A DNA stretch of 49,639 nt from Armatimonadota bacterium (GTDB lineage: Bacteria > Armatimonadota > Zipacnadia > Zipacnadales > UBA11051): assembly GCA_013178155.1 (NCBI GenBank), contig JABLXH010000041.1:1-49639 (forward strand). Reading direction: 5' to 3'. Positions 1-8,589 of the stretch are shown piece after piece. The notes beneath the pieces were generated by a model that saw only the letters and a list, made by a program, of their open reading frames with translations, did not search any database and was not told the DNA's origin. The translations under genes and the position numbers were made by a program. Position 1 is the stretch's first letter, and each line of letters opens with the position of its first letter.

Positions 1-1
1 T

Positions 2-1189
2 GTGATGCCCCTGCACGTGCTGCACTCGACGTATGCGACAGTGGACGTCCCGCAGACGCTCTTTGTGGCCCTGGCTTTGCTGGCGGCAGTGCGGATCGCC
101 GGGGAGGGGGCTCCCCGCGATTACCTTCTGGCCGGGCTCTGGGCCGGGCTTGCCGCCTCCACGAAGTACGGCGGGGCTCTGGTCCTGATCGCCCCTGTGG
201 TGGCGCATCTGCTGCCGGCCCGCAGCGACCGCACGGGCGGTGTCGCCCTCGTGTCCATCTGGCCTTTGGTGTCGCTTGGCGCGGCGCTGCTGGCCTTTGT
301 GCTGACCTCCCCTTACACGCTGCTGGACTGGACTCATGCCCGTGCGGACATCCTCTACGAGATGGGGCACATGCGACTCGGCGAGGAACCAGCCCGCAGC
401 GCCGACCCCAGTGGCTGGATCTTTCACGGCCGTAATCTGCTCCTCACGACGACGGGCCTTGGCGCCCTGGCCCTGCTGGGTGTGGTGGGCCTGGGCCGGC
501 GCCGCCAGTTGCGTCCGCTGCTGGGGCCAATGGCCTTTGCCGCCGTGTGGATACTGGTCATCAGCCAGGCGAACGTGCGCTATCTGCGGTATGAGCTGCC
601 GCTGACGCCGGTGGTGGCGTTGCTGGGCGTTGGCGCCACCCTTGCTCTGTGGGGGAGGCGTCCCGAGTGGCGTCTGGTGGCCCTGGCACTGCCAACCATC
701 GCCGTCGGCCTGGGCCTGGGAGTCTCGGCTCGGCTCGCCGATGCCTTGCGGACGCGCCCTGACCCGCGTGACCTGGCCCGCGATGAGGTCGTCAGGCGTG
801 TGCCACCCGATCGCGCGGTCGGCATGGTGTGGGAGCCGTGGTTCCACTCGGCGCCGCTTGACCGCTGCAACGGCGGGCAGGCTCTGCGACGTAACCCGCT
901 GTGGGCCCGTTACAGCGAACCAGTACGCGAGCTGCGAGTGACCGGCCTGGACCCGGGGCAACTGCGGACGGGACGGCCCTGGGCGTACGTGGTCAGCAAC
1001 TTCGAGGTGCGCGACTGGCAGCGCGTGAAGGACCGGAACGCGCTGGATTTCCTTCGTGTCCTGGAGGAGCAGTACGCCCTGGCTGCCGTCTGCGCCCGTC
1101 CTGCGCCGCTGGACGGCCTAGGGGGCTGGCATGCGCCCCAGGACTGGCTATACCCGTTTCCGACGGTGGAGTTGCGACTGCGCCGCTGA
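2..1189 (+). CDS. GT39/PMT-like membrane glycosyltransferase, 5' end cut off
   Basis: The frame is open through the left edge, so only the last 395 or so residues are present. The opening segment reads HSTYATVDVPQTLF and then GLAASTKYGG. This resembles the luminal loop and following helix of dolichyl-phosphate-mannose-type glycosyltransferases (PMT_2/ArnT-like), which move a sugar from a lipid carrier onto an acceptor outside the membrane. Several hydrophobic helices follow, at about residues 20-35, 45-70, 80-100, 150-165, 175-190 and 200-245. A soluble tail of about 150 residues comes next. The catalytic Asp-Glu loop expected near the N terminus lies outside the window. The gene stands apart from carA, which has its own promoter. 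The family call is moderately secure and the substrate is unknown. Confidence 0.6.
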   Translation: MMPLHVLHSTYATVDVPQTLFVALALLAAVRIAGEGAPRDYLLAGLWAGLAASTKYGGALVLIAPVVAHLLPARSDRTGGVALVSIWPLVSLGAALLAFVLTSPYTLLDWTHARADILYEMGHMRLGEEPARSADPSGWIFHGRNLLLTTTGLGALALLGVVGLGRRRQLRPLLGPMAFAAVWILVISQANVRYLRYELPLTPVVALLGVGATLALWGRRPEWRLVALALPTIAVGLGLGVSARLADALRTRPDPRDLARDEVVRRVPPDRAVGMVWEPWFHSAPLDRCNGGQALRRNPLWARYSEPVRELRVTGLDPGQLRTGRPWAYVVSNFEVRDWQRVKDRNALDFLRVLEEQYALAAVCARPAPLDGLGGWHAPQDWLYPFPTVELRLRR

Positions 1190-1275
1190 ACCTGGGGCGG
1201 GCGGCAGGTTCGGCTATGTTGGCAGCCGTCCAGTCCCTGTGCAGCTAAAGCCTTTGCCCGGACGCGCTTCGCTGG

Positions 1276-1291
1276 TGTGTGTGCACACACA
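1276..1291. promoter_or_regulatory. 16-bp perfect palindrome upstream of the carA promoter
   Basis: The bases read TGTGTGTG followed by CACACACA, a perfect dyad. It ends 22 bp before the -35 box of the carA promoter and lies after the stop of the upstream gene. There is no T-run, so it is not an intrinsic terminator. A binding site for a dimeric regulator is a reasonable inference; chance alternation of GT/AC is the alternative. Confidence 0.35.
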
Positions 1292-1313
1292 GGCCGTGGG
1301 CAGCGGATGGGCC

Positions 1314-1343
1314 TTGCCGGCCTGGGTTCGCCCATACTATAAT
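1314..1343 (+). promoter_or_regulatory. Sigma-70-type promoter of carA
   Basis: A TTGCCG -35 box is followed after 18 bp by a perfect TATAAT -10 box (1338-1343). Transcription would begin near 1350, giving a leader of about 50 nt before carA. Confidence 0.7.
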
Positions 1344-1399
1344 AGCCGTGGTGTCCCCACCGCTCTCCTCGCGTACCCCGTGACGGTGAACCGATAGCG

Positions 1400-2611
1400 A
1401 TGAGCCTGATGCGACGTGCAAAGCAACCCGCCATCCTGGTCCTGGAAGACGGCTCCGTCTTTCGTGGTGAGAGCTTCGGCGCCAGGGGCGAGCGCATCGG
1501 TGAAGTGTGCTTCAACACGGGGATGACCGGCTACCAGGAAGTGTTGACCGACCCCTCCTACCGCGGGCAGATCGTCACCATGACGTACACGCAGCAGGGC
1601 AACTACGGTCTGAACGCGGAGGACAATGAGTCCTGGCGACCGTGGGTGGAGGGTTTCGTGGTGCGCGAGGCCAGTGCCGAGCCCTCCAACTTCCGGGCCG
1701 AGATCAGCCTGGGGGACTATCTGCGTCGGCACGAGATACCTGGTATCGCGGGGGTGGACACACGGCGCCTCACCAAGCACTTGCGGACTTACGGAGCGCA
1801 AATGGGCATTCTCTCCACCGAGGACTTGGACCCGGAGAGTTGCCTGGCCAGAGTGAGAGCCGCGCCTTCATACGTTGGCCGCGACTTTGTTCTCGATGTG
1901 ACCTGCGAGAGGCCGCGACGTTGGGTGGAGTCGGGCTACACGGCCGAGCCAGCGGTTCAAGGGCCGGTGGAGAAAGCGTCCGGTGGCCCACGCAAGCCGC
2001 GGATGGTGTATCGGGGCGGCATGCCGCTTTACGCCCCTCAGATCTATCGCGTGGTTTGCCTCGATTACGGGATCAAGCAGAACATCCTGAGACACCTCTA
2101 CCATCGGGGCTGCGATCTGATCGTCCTGCCGGCCACCAGCAGCGCAGCGGAAGTGCTGGAATGGCAACCAGACGGCGTGCTGCTGTCGAATGGCCCTGGC
2201 GACCCGCAACTGGTCTACTACGCCATTGAGATGACACGGAGCCTGGTGGGGCGGGTCCCCATCTTCGGTGTTTGCCTGGGGCAGCAGATCATTGGCCACG
2301 CCATGGGCGGAACGACTTACAAACTGAAGTTCGGGCACCGGGGCGTCAACCATCCGGTCAAGAACCTGCTGACCGGACAGGTGGAGATCACCACCCAGAA
2401 CCACGGATTCTGCGTGGACGTGGACAGTCTGCGGGGCAGCGGCATGGAGTTGACGCATGTCAACCTCAATGACATGACGTGCGAGGGCCTGCGACACGTG
2501 GAGCTGCCGCTGTTCTGCGTCCAGTACCATCCGGAGGCCGGCCCCGGTCCGCATGATTCGAGCTATCTTTTCGACGACTTCATCCGCCTGATGTCTGGCG
2601 ACGCGCTCTGA
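1400..2611 (+). CDS. carA: Carbamoyl-phosphate synthase small (glutaminase) subunit
   Basis: CarA hydrolyses glutamine and channels ammonia to CarB for carbamoyl phosphate, the precursor of pyrimidines and arginine. Seen: the N-terminal CarA domain (LEDGSVFRGESFG, then NTGMTGYQEVLTDPSY), followed by a class I glutamine amidotransferase domain. The nucleophile is Cys292 in GVCLGQQ, the KLKFGHRGVNHP segment is typical, and His377 with Glu379 in VQYHPEAG completes the triad. At 403 aa it is slightly longer than the usual 360-385. The extra length is a linker of about 35 residues between the domains (near residues 172-210). An in-frame ATG at 1409 is an alternative start, and no strong Shine-Dalgarno site decides between them. 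carB is not adjacent; a pseudopilin-like gene follows after 93 bp. Confidence 0.96.
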   Translation: MSLMRRAKQPAILVLEDGSVFRGESFGARGERIGEVCFNTGMTGYQEVLTDPSYRGQIVTMTYTQQGNYGLNAEDNESWRPWVEGFVVREASAEPSNFRAEISLGDYLRRHEIPGIAGVDTRRLTKHLRTYGAQMGILSTEDLDPESCLARVRAAPSYVGRDFVLDVTCERPRRWVESGYTAEPAVQGPVEKASGGPRKPRMVYRGGMPLYAPQIYRVVCLDYGIKQNILRHLYHRGCDLIVLPATSSAAEVLEWQPDGVLLSNGPGDPQLVYYAIEMTRSLVGRVPIFGVCLGQQIIGHAMGGTTYKLKFGHRGVNHPVKNLLTGQVEITTQNHGFCVDVDSLRGSGMELTHVNLNDMTCEGLRHVELPLFCVQYHPEAGPGPHDSSYLFDDFIRLMSGDAL

Positions 2612-2680
2612 CCGCCGCAGCGCGGGCGTGGCCGAGGGGGTCGCACCCGTGACCACCATGCCTCTTAGTTCGCGGCGGTC
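2610..2680. repeat. Long-range inverted repeat between carA and the GspG-like gene
   Basis: GACCGCCGC at 2610-2618 is perfectly matched by GCGGCGGTC at 2672-2680. A smaller GGGT/ACCC pair lies inside. No T-run follows, so a terminator role is doubtful. It could form a closed RNA domain in the 93-bp gap; its function is unknown. Confidence 0.3.
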
Positions 2681-2704
2681 GCATCGTAGCCACCGGAGAC
2701 AGCC

Positions 2705-3178
2705 ATGGAACCGAGCGCCAGGGCTGGCCTGGGTACCAGCAGCTTGTTTGTGGTCACGGCAGCCGCTATCGCTGCTGCCTTCGTGTTCTACCTCTACGTG
2801 GAGGCACGGACCGCACAAAGCAAGCGTGTGCTAACGATCGAGCGTATGGCCGCCATCCAGGACGCCTTGGACAAGTACCTGATAGACTGCGGGGGTGCCC
2901 TGCCCACCCAGCGACAAGGCCTGAATGCGCTCATCGAGCGCCCTGCGACGCGCCCGGTACCGCGGGGATGGAATGGACCGTATCTGGATGATCCGGCGAA
3001 ACTTAGAGACGGGTGGGGACGTTCTATCAAGTACTTCTGCCCCGGAGGAACCTCTCCTGACGATCCAGGTCGGCGCCGCCCCTACGACCTGGCCAGCTTC
3101 GGTCGCGACGGCCAGGAGGGGGGGAAGGGCCTGGACCGGGACATACTCTCGTGGGAACGGGCCACCATGGTGCCATGA
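2705..3178 (+). CDS. GspG-like protein (type II secretion pseudopilin C-terminal domain)
   Basis: A 157-aa protein with one N-terminal hydrophobic segment (about residues 12-30) and a soluble domain resembling the C-terminal T2SSG fold. Seen: a helix with ALDKYLIDCGGALPTQRQGL, then GWNGPYLDD, DGWGRSIKYFCPG, and near the end SFGRDGQEGGKG, which matches the calcium-binding tail of major pseudopilins. The usual prepilin peptidase site (Gly before Phe-Thr-Leu-x-Glu) is absent, so it may be a membrane-anchored relative rather than a true pilin. No other secretion genes are nearby. Its stop overlaps the start of the next gene (ATGA), which suggests coupled translation with the secreted hydrolase. 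Start ATG at 2705. Confidence 0.7.
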   Translation: MEPSARAGLGTSSLFVVTAAAIAAAFVFYLYVEARTAQSKRVLTIERMAAIQDALDKYLIDCGGALPTQRQGLNALIERPATRPVPRGWNGPYLDDPAKLRDGWGRSIKYFCPGGTSPDDPGRRRPYDLASFGRDGQEGGKGLDRDILSWERATMVP

Positions 3179-6141
3179 GGGCAGCACGCAGCGAGCACAG
3201 AAGCTTTAGTGGAAGCGCGCTGCTCCTCGTGGGCGGCGGTCTGCTGTTGGTCCTGGCCGCGGCCCCCTCGTTGCCCGCAGATCCGCCGACCGACTGGACT
3301 GCCACATCCCTGGAACGCTGCGACCGGGAACCCTTCCGACTGCGATTGGCCGGTGAGGCCGAAGCGCGACAGCGGCAATTCGCTGGGCTATCCTTGCGTC
3401 TGGCTCGCGACGCCCGGGTCTCGGGGGCCAGCGCTCAGTGGGATTTCACGGCGCGCCCGGGTACAACCGAAGCGGTGCTGGACCTGGCCGACCCGCCGGC
3501 GGGCCTCGATGGCCTGGCGCTGTGGGCCAAGAACCCGGGCGGCCGCCCCCTGCATATCGCGCTGCGCGTGACCGATGCCGCGGGCATGGTCGCTGAGACC
3601 CCGCCCCAACCTCTCGACACTGTGTCGCGCTGGACCCGCTACTTCTTCGCCCTCCTTGACCTGACTTCACCCGCGGGGGAGGCCGTGCAGCTTCCCCTCA
3701 GCGGTCTGCAGGTCGTGCTCACTGGTCTGCAGCCCGGCCAGGCCACAACGGTCTACATTGACGAGGTCGAGGCACTGACGGCGCCACTACCCGAGCTGCG
3801 GGTGGAGGAGTTGCAGGCACCGCGCCAGTGTGCGGCGGGGCAGCCGCTGATGGTGGACCTGGCGGTGCGCGGCGAGCGCATGCGACGGTCGGCGACGATC
3901 GCGGTCCTGGTGGAGCGAGCCGGGGACACGGCGGCACTGGCCGAGGTGAAGGCTGAGCCGCGTGATCTGGAGGCGGGAGGGGGCACGGTGTTGCGCGCCA
4001 GCGTGTCCCTGCCGCGCCACATGGCCAACGGGACCTACCGGCTGCGGCTGGCGTCCGCACAAGCCACGCTGGTGGGGCAGACGAGTATGGAGTTGGAGGT
4101 GGCCGGGCAGACGCAGGCAACGACGTCGGCAGTGCGCGTTACGCCCCAGGGCGGAGCGTTTGTTGTGGATGGGCAGACGCTGCCTGTCGTCGGCGGTTGG
4201 CACAGCCGGGCACACCCTTGCACACAGGCTCCCTGGGCTATCGTGCATCTCACCACTGACTTGACCCCCGATGGTGCCGCGTTGCCGGTCTGGAAGGGAC
4301 CAGACCAGTACGATTTCGGTGCCTTGGACGGGGTCTTGGCTCGCGTGCTGTCCAGCAACCCGGAGGCGTACCTGTTGCCTGTGCTCTACCTGGAGGCTCC
4401 TGCCTGGTGGCTGCAGGAGCACCCCAAGGAGCTCGTGGTCTTTGGCGATGGCAAGGCCCAACTGCCCGCGCGAGTGCCGGGTTCTGCCCGCAAACACGCC
4501 TCGTGGGCCTCGAGCGCATGGCGCGACGACTGCGCCGCCTACCTGAAGAAGCTGATCCGCCATCTCGAAGAGGGCCCGTTAGGTCCGGCGATCATGGGGT
4601 ACCAACTGGCGGCCGGGGAGGGGGGGTACTGGGCCTACCCGGGGGCCTCCTATGGTGTCTATGCCGACTACAGCCACCCCCAGCAGGAAGCGTTTCGGGA
4701 GTGGCTCAAGCGCAAGTATACGGACCTCAAGACGTTGCGGGTGGCATGGGGGCAGCCGGCCGCACCGGTCAACACGCCGGAGGGGTTGAAGGAGTCGGGG
4801 GCCATCATGGGATGGAGCCAGGCCCGCGTGCCCTCCCAGGAGGCTCGCTCGCGAACCACCTATGGAGTGTTGCACGACCCCACTGGCTCGCAGGAAGTCG
4901 TTGACTATCAGGTCTTCGCTTCTGACCTGGTAGTGGAGACCATGCGCGCTCTTGCCGCCGCGGCGGACGAGGCGGTGGGCAGTAGCAAGATCATCGGAGC
5001 GCAGTATGGCCTGATGTTTGACTTGGCGGGCACCGCGTGCGGACTTCAGAACGGGGGACACCTGGCGTTAGGGCCCCTGCTGCAGGGCGAGGAACTGGAC
5101 TACATCGTCACTCCGGCGACCGCCGGCGCCACGGGAGGCCCACCTCTGGTCACAACAGCAGTCACCAGTGTCGCCAGCCACGAGAAGCTGTGGGTGGGGC
5201 TGGCAGAGGCCAGGCATGGAGCTGGGGGAGCGGTCCTGCCTCTTTGCCACGGCGGGGTGGTGGCGCAGGAGGGTTTCTCGGCTGCCCTCTGGCCCGAACG
5301 CCTGCTGAGGCTGCTATCGGGTGTGGACCGCCACACCATCAGCGAGGTGGCGGTGGTGGTTGACGACATCAGCGCAGCGTACACGGTGGCTGGCGGGCCG
5401 CTGAGCAAGCCGCTCCTGGGCGACCAGCGAGTTGGCTTGTCCCTGATCGGAGCCCCCTGCGACGTGTGGACCCTAGATGACCTCCTCAGTGGCCGGGTCC
5501 CACGGTATCGGCTCTACATCCTGCTGAACGCGTTCTACCTCGATGGCAACTCCCGGACCCAACTGCTGCAGACCCTGAACGCTGAGCCCTGCACCGTGAT
5601 CTGGGTCTATGCGGCCGGAGGCATAGACCAGGCGGTGGGCGGACGGATGATGAAGGATCTCACAGGGCTGACGCTGGTGCAACGGCCGGGCAGGGGGCCT
5701 TTGCAGGTTTCAATACCGGGCGATCCTGGTTACACTTACGGGGTCGCTGAGCCTCTCGTGCCGCGATTTGCCTGTGTGGACGACCAGGCGGACATCCGCG
5801 GGAAGCTGGTGGGCACGGACCTGGGCGGTCTGGCCGTGAAACAGTACGGCCAGGTCAGATCGGTCTGGTCGGCAGCGCCACACCTGCCAGCGTCGCTGCT
5901 GCGCGAACTGGGCAGGGAAGCCGGAGTGACCCTGTATGCCACCAGTGGCGAAGGAGTCTACGCTTGTCAGGACCTTCTGGCGGTGCGAGCAGCGACTGGT
6001 GACCAGCGCATCCGGCTGCCCAAGGCTTATGATGTCTACGATCTGCTGTCGGCGAAGGTCGTGGCCCGCGCGGTGAGCGAGTTTTCGCCTGGCTTGGCGC
6101 CGGGGGGCGTCGGGCTTTATTACCTGGCAGCGCCGGAGTAG
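3175..6141 (+). CDS. Large secreted GH42-like glycoside hydrolase
   Basis: A 988-aa protein. Start ATG 3175 overlaps the preceding stop as ATGA. Residues 1-42 look like a signal peptide (basic N terminus, then LLLVGGGLLLVLAAAPSLPA). Residues of about 45-330 form beta-rich modules that look like carbohydrate-binding or jelly-roll folds. From about 340 on, a TIM-barrel-like region resembles clan GH-A/GH42 beta-galactosidases. It includes the VLYLEAPAWWL strand and YQLAAGEGGYW, where Glu482 is the candidate acid/base. A block at about 720-880, with VAVVVDDISAAY and YRLYILLNAFYLD, resembles the GH42 trimerisation domain. The substrate is unknown; a beta-linked polysaccharide is a family-level guess. 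It probably acts outside the cytoplasmic membrane. Confidence 0.6.
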   Translation: MRAARSEHRSFSGSALLLVGGGLLLVLAAAPSLPADPPTDWTATSLERCDREPFRLRLAGEAEARQRQFAGLSLRLARDARVSGASAQWDFTARPGTTEAVLDLADPPAGLDGLALWAKNPGGRPLHIALRVTDAAGMVAETPPQPLDTVSRWTRYFFALLDLTSPAGEAVQLPLSGLQVVLTGLQPGQATTVYIDEVEALTAPLPELRVEELQAPRQCAAGQPLMVDLAVRGERMRRSATIAVLVERAGDTAALAEVKAEPRDLEAGGGTVLRASVSLPRHMANGTYRLRLASAQATLVGQTSMELEVAGQTQATTSAVRVTPQGGAFVVDGQTLPVVGGWHSRAHPCTQAPWAIVHLTTDLTPDGAALPVWKGPDQYDFGALDGVLARVLSSNPEAYLLPVLYLEAPAWWLQEHPKELVVFGDGKAQLPARVPGSARKHASWASSAWRDDCAAYLKKLIRHLEEGPLGPAIMGYQLAAGEGGYWAYPGASYGVYADYSHPQQEAFREWLKRKYTDLKTLRVAWGQPAAPVNTPEGLKESGAIMGWSQARVPSQEARSRTTYGVLHDPTGSQEVVDYQVFASDLVVETMRALAAAADEAVGSSKIIGAQYGLMFDLAGTACGLQNGGHLALGPLLQGEELDYIVTPATAGATGGPPLVTTAVTSVASHEKLWVGLAEARHGAGGAVLPLCHGGVVAQEGFSAALWPERLLRLLSGVDRHTISEVAVVVDDISAAYTVAGGPLSKPLLGDQRVGLSLIGAPCDVWTLDDLLSGRVPRYRLYILLNAFYLDGNSRTQLLQTLNAEPCTVIWVYAAGGIDQAVGGRMMKDLTGLTLVQRPGRGPLQVSIPGDPGYTYGVAEPLVPRFACVDDQADIRGKLVGTDLGGLAVKQYGQVRSVWSAAPHLPASLLRELGREAGVTLYATSGEGVYACQDLLAVRAATGDQRIRLPKAYDVYDLLSAKVVARAVSEFSPGLAPGGVGLYYLAAPE

Positions 6142-6181
6142 TCGCGGCCTTGCCAGGCGCTACGGGCAGGAGGTGGCCCCT

Positions 6182-6877
6182 GTGACTGAACTAGGGCATT
6201 TGCTGGCCGCTGACCGGGTCTTTGTGGCGCTGGACTGGGCCCAGGAGCTCCGCCCGTCCTTCTATCTGGGGTCTATCGCCCCGGACGCCCACCGGGCGAC
6301 GGTAGGAGTGGATTACCGCGACCTGCACTTCCGCAGCAGCCGCCAGACCGGCCGCCGTCTGATTGACTTCCTGCGCCAGTACCTGCGCCCGGCCCTCATG
6401 GGCAACGACGCCTTCGCTCAGGCCTTCTACACCGGGTGGCTGACCCACATCTGTGCCGACCACGTGTGGCGACAGCATCTGCGCCACGAGTTGAGCCATA
6501 TGTGGCATCGCATCGTGGAAGGCGCCAGTCTGGAGAGCGCCGCTCTGCGCGACGAGTTTTACGAGGAATGCGACTGGACGGACCAGGCTCTGTACGAGCG
6601 CAACAACCAGCGCATCGAGGACATACGTTGGATGCTGCAGCACGCCTCGATCGCTTACACGGTGCCGCCCTTGAAGGCTCAGGACATCAACCGCTGGCGC
6701 CAGCAGGTGATTATGGAGATGATGCCACCAGTGGCACCCGACCTGGAGCGTCCGCAGCTTCTCAGTGTTGAGTTCGTGGAACGCTGTCTGGAGGACGCAG
6801 TTCAGGAGGGACTGGCGGTCTTTGCGCTTGAGGCGCAACGGCCCAGGGGCCCGGCCGACGACATTCCACCCGTCTAA
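6182..6877 (+). CDS. Zinc-dependent phospholipase C-like family protein
   Basis: A 231-aa protein. An AGGAGG at 6168-6173 stands 8 nt before GTG 6182, which selects this start over the GTG at 6173. Seen: a FYLGSIAPDAHRA motif near the N terminus, a following Asp/His-rich segment (VDYRDLHF), and AFYTGWLTHICADHVWR around residue 85-100. This spacing of Asp and His residues is typical of the zinc-dependent PLC-like (S1/P1 nuclease-related) family seen as hypothetical proteins in many bacteria. There is no signal peptide, so it is probably cytoplasmic. It lies 40 bp after the hydrolase gene and may be cotranscribed. The biochemical role is not established. Confidence 0.55.
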   Translation: MTELGHLLAADRVFVALDWAQELRPSFYLGSIAPDAHRATVGVDYRDLHFRSSRQTGRRLIDFLRQYLRPALMGNDAFAQAFYTGWLTHICADHVWRQHLRHELSHMWHRIVEGASLESAALRDEFYEECDWTDQALYERNNQRIEDIRWMLQHASIAYTVPPLKAQDINRWRQQVIMEMMPPVAPDLERPQLLSVEFVERCLEDAVQEGLAVFALEAQRPRGPADDIPPV

Positions 6878-6916
6878 CATTGGTCTTCCAGGTGCGCAGG
6901 GGGTACTTGCGGGTTA

Positions 6917-6938
6917 CGGCTGGCGCTACTGCCAGCCG
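6917..6938. terminator. Hairpin between convergent genes
   Basis: An 8-bp perfect stem (CGGCTGGC with GCCAGCCG) and a 6-nt loop lie where two genes converge, spanning the last bases of the leftward kinase gene. There is no T-run on either strand, so any terminator role would be weak. Confidence 0.3.
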
Positions 6939-7975
6939 CGCTGCAGTTGCTCCTCATGGTCCGCGATCCAGTTCAGAAGCTCAGGCACCTGGCCAGCCGC
7001 CAGGAAGTCCAGTTTGCGGTCCTGGGGAACCTTGCGGGTCATGGGATCGGTGCGGTTATAGAGGGCACGCTGGCGCAGCAGGTCGGGCAATGCGAGCAGT
7101 TCAGCGGGCTCCAGAGGCATGTGCCCCCTGTAGGCGTCCATGAAGACCTGCATGCGCCCCCAATCGGGGTGCAGGGGCTGGGTCAGCGACCAGATATCCC
7201 CACCGTCCAGGATCTCCCTGCGGACGCTGCCAAAGAAAAGCAGGCCGTCAGCGACATCCACCATGCGCGGTTGGCGCCCCACCCAGTCGAAGTCGAAGAT
7301 GCCAGCGACGCGATGATCGGCGAAGCGCAGGTTGGCGGGGTGCCAGTCGCCATGGATGATGGTGAGCGGCAAGGCCCAGTAGGCCTTGTCGGGAAGCCGC
7401 CGCTCACAGACCCTGGCTTCGGCCGACAGGCGCTCCAACACCTCAGCCACATCACTCGCCGCGAAGGGCCCGAGATCGCCGGGCGCCGGGCCTCGAAGCT
7501 GGCGCTTGGCTTCCTTCAATGCTTTCAGAGAGCTCTTGGGGTCAAAGTACCGGGGCCAGTCTTTCTGGCCCCGGGGCTCAATTCGCTCCGCGGCGCGATG
7601 AAAACGAGCCAGCATGGCCCCTGCAGCCGCCACCTCATTGAGGTCTTGCGGATTGAAGGGTGCCCCATCAATATAGTGATAGAGTTCATAGATGTGCCCC
7701 CCATGTTCCACCCAGCGACTGCCGCTGGCCGCGCGAACCACCCGGGGGACCGGCAGCCCTGCTTGCGCCAGGCCATGCAGCACGGAGTGGTCGTAAGCCA
7801 GTTGGCCTGGAGCGCAGTACCTCGGGTTGCGGCGACGCAGGACATACTGGCCTCGTACCCCGACCACCGTCAAGCTGGCGTTAGCCGTCCCACCTGCAGG
7901 GCGGGTGAACAGGGGCTTGAGACGCCAGTACCGCAACACCTTCTCAGCCTCTTGTGGGGCGATAGTCTGGGACAT
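6926..7975 (-). CDS. Aminoglycoside-phosphotransferase/CotS-like small-molecule kinase family protein
   Basis: A 349-aa protein. Start ATG 7975 (protein begins MSQTIAPQEAEKVLRY), just after the upstream universal stress gene. Seen: an N-terminal lobe with TANASLTVVGVRGQYVLRRR (Lys-equivalent region), the hinge ELYHYIDG, the catalytic loop HGDWHPANLRF (Brenner motif HxDxxxxN) and the metal-binding IFDFDW. This is the APH/choline-kinase fold that phosphorylates small molecules such as sugars, homoserine or antibiotics. Relatives with a similar layout include CotS/YtaA proteins. The substrate cannot be told from sequence. Only 4 bp separate it from the USP gene, so the two probably form an operon. 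Confidence 0.7.
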   Translation of the reverse strand: MSQTIAPQEAEKVLRYWRLKPLFTRPAGGTANASLTVVGVRGQYVLRRRNPRYCAPGQLAYDHSVLHGLAQAGLPVPRVVRAASGSRWVEHGGHIYELYHYIDGAPFNPQDLNEVAAAGAMLARFHRAAERIEPRGQKDWPRYFDPKSSLKALKEAKRQLRGPAPGDLGPFAASDVAEVLERLSAEARVCERRLPDKAYWALPLTIIHGDWHPANLRFADHRVAGIFDFDWVGRQPRMVDVADGLLFFGSVRREILDGGDIWSLTQPLHPDWGRMQVFMDAYRGHMPLEPAELLALPDLLRQRALYNRTDPMTRKVPQDRKLDFLAAGQVPELLNWIADHEEQLQRGWQ

Positions 7976-7979
7976 GGGC

Positions 7980-8420
7980 CTACTCCGTAGCCCGCACCAG
8001 CAGCACGGGTATCTCCGCCTGACGCAGTATGCGATCCGCAACGCTGCCGTAGACCCAGCGTCCCACGCCCGATCGTCCATGGGTGGACATGACGATGAGG
8101 TCGGCATCCATCTGGGCAGCCTGGTGCAGCAGCTCGTCGGCCACGTCGCCGCTGCGTACGGCGGTCTGAACCGAGAGACCCTCGGCGGAGAGCTGGGCGG
8201 CCACGCTGTTCAGGTAAGCCGAGGCCTCGTCCGCCTCGGCGGTGAGGGTCGAAAGCGCCGCTACCGGGCCGCCGTCGGCGTGGCTCGCAGAAACCGCCAG
8301 GGGCACGACGCGGATGACATGCAGTTCAGCTTTGAAGGCCCTGGCAAGAGCCATCGCATGAGGGATAGCCTTCTCACTGGGAGGTGAGCCGTCCAGCGCC
8401 AGCAGTAGCCGTTCGTACAT
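7980..8420 (-). CDS. Universal stress protein (UspA family)
   Basis: A 146-aa single-domain USP. It begins MYERLLLALDGSPPSEKA (start ATG 8420) and ends with the nucleotide-binding signature GRSGVGRWVYGSVADRIL, followed by IPVLLVRATE. The G-2x-G-9x-G-S pattern marks the ATP-binding subgroup. Family members are cytoplasmic and respond to stress or energy state. It is the first gene of a leftward pair with the kinase-like gene and is divergent from the CorC gene. Confidence 0.9.
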   Translation of the reverse strand: MYERLLLALDGSPPSEKAIPHAMALARAFKAELHVIRVVPLAVSASHADGGPVAALSTLTAEADEASAYLNSVAAQLSAEGLSVQTAVRSGDVADELLHQAAQMDADLIVMSTHGRSGVGRWVYGSVADRILRQAEIPVLLVRATE

Positions 8421-8509
8421 GGTTGCCACTCCCGATCCCGAGGTTGGGCAGGCATCTGCTTGTTCGCCACCCGGTTGGTCCCGCCCTGCCGCCACAGCGA
8501 GAGCACTCG

Positions 8510-8539
8510 TTCACTCACCGGCCGCTGTTGTGCTATAAT
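8510..8539 (+). promoter_or_regulatory. Promoter of the CorC/HlyC gene pair
   Basis: A perfect TATAAT (8534-8539) with a TGC just before it (extended -10). A weak -35 candidate TTCACT lies 18 bp upstream. It sits in the divergent gap, 50 bp before the first CorC start. Confidence 0.55.
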
Positions 8540-8589
8540 GCGTCTGACCTGTCGTGACCCCGGTTGCCGACAGGGGGAGGATTTCGGTC

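Noticed and set aside
2618-2690. tRNA-like stretch (GTGGCCGAG within a closed inverted repeat)
   Set aside because: It lacks a T-arm (no GGTTCRA), a matching 7-bp acceptor stem and a sensible anticodon arm; the resemblance is limited to a D-arm-like string.
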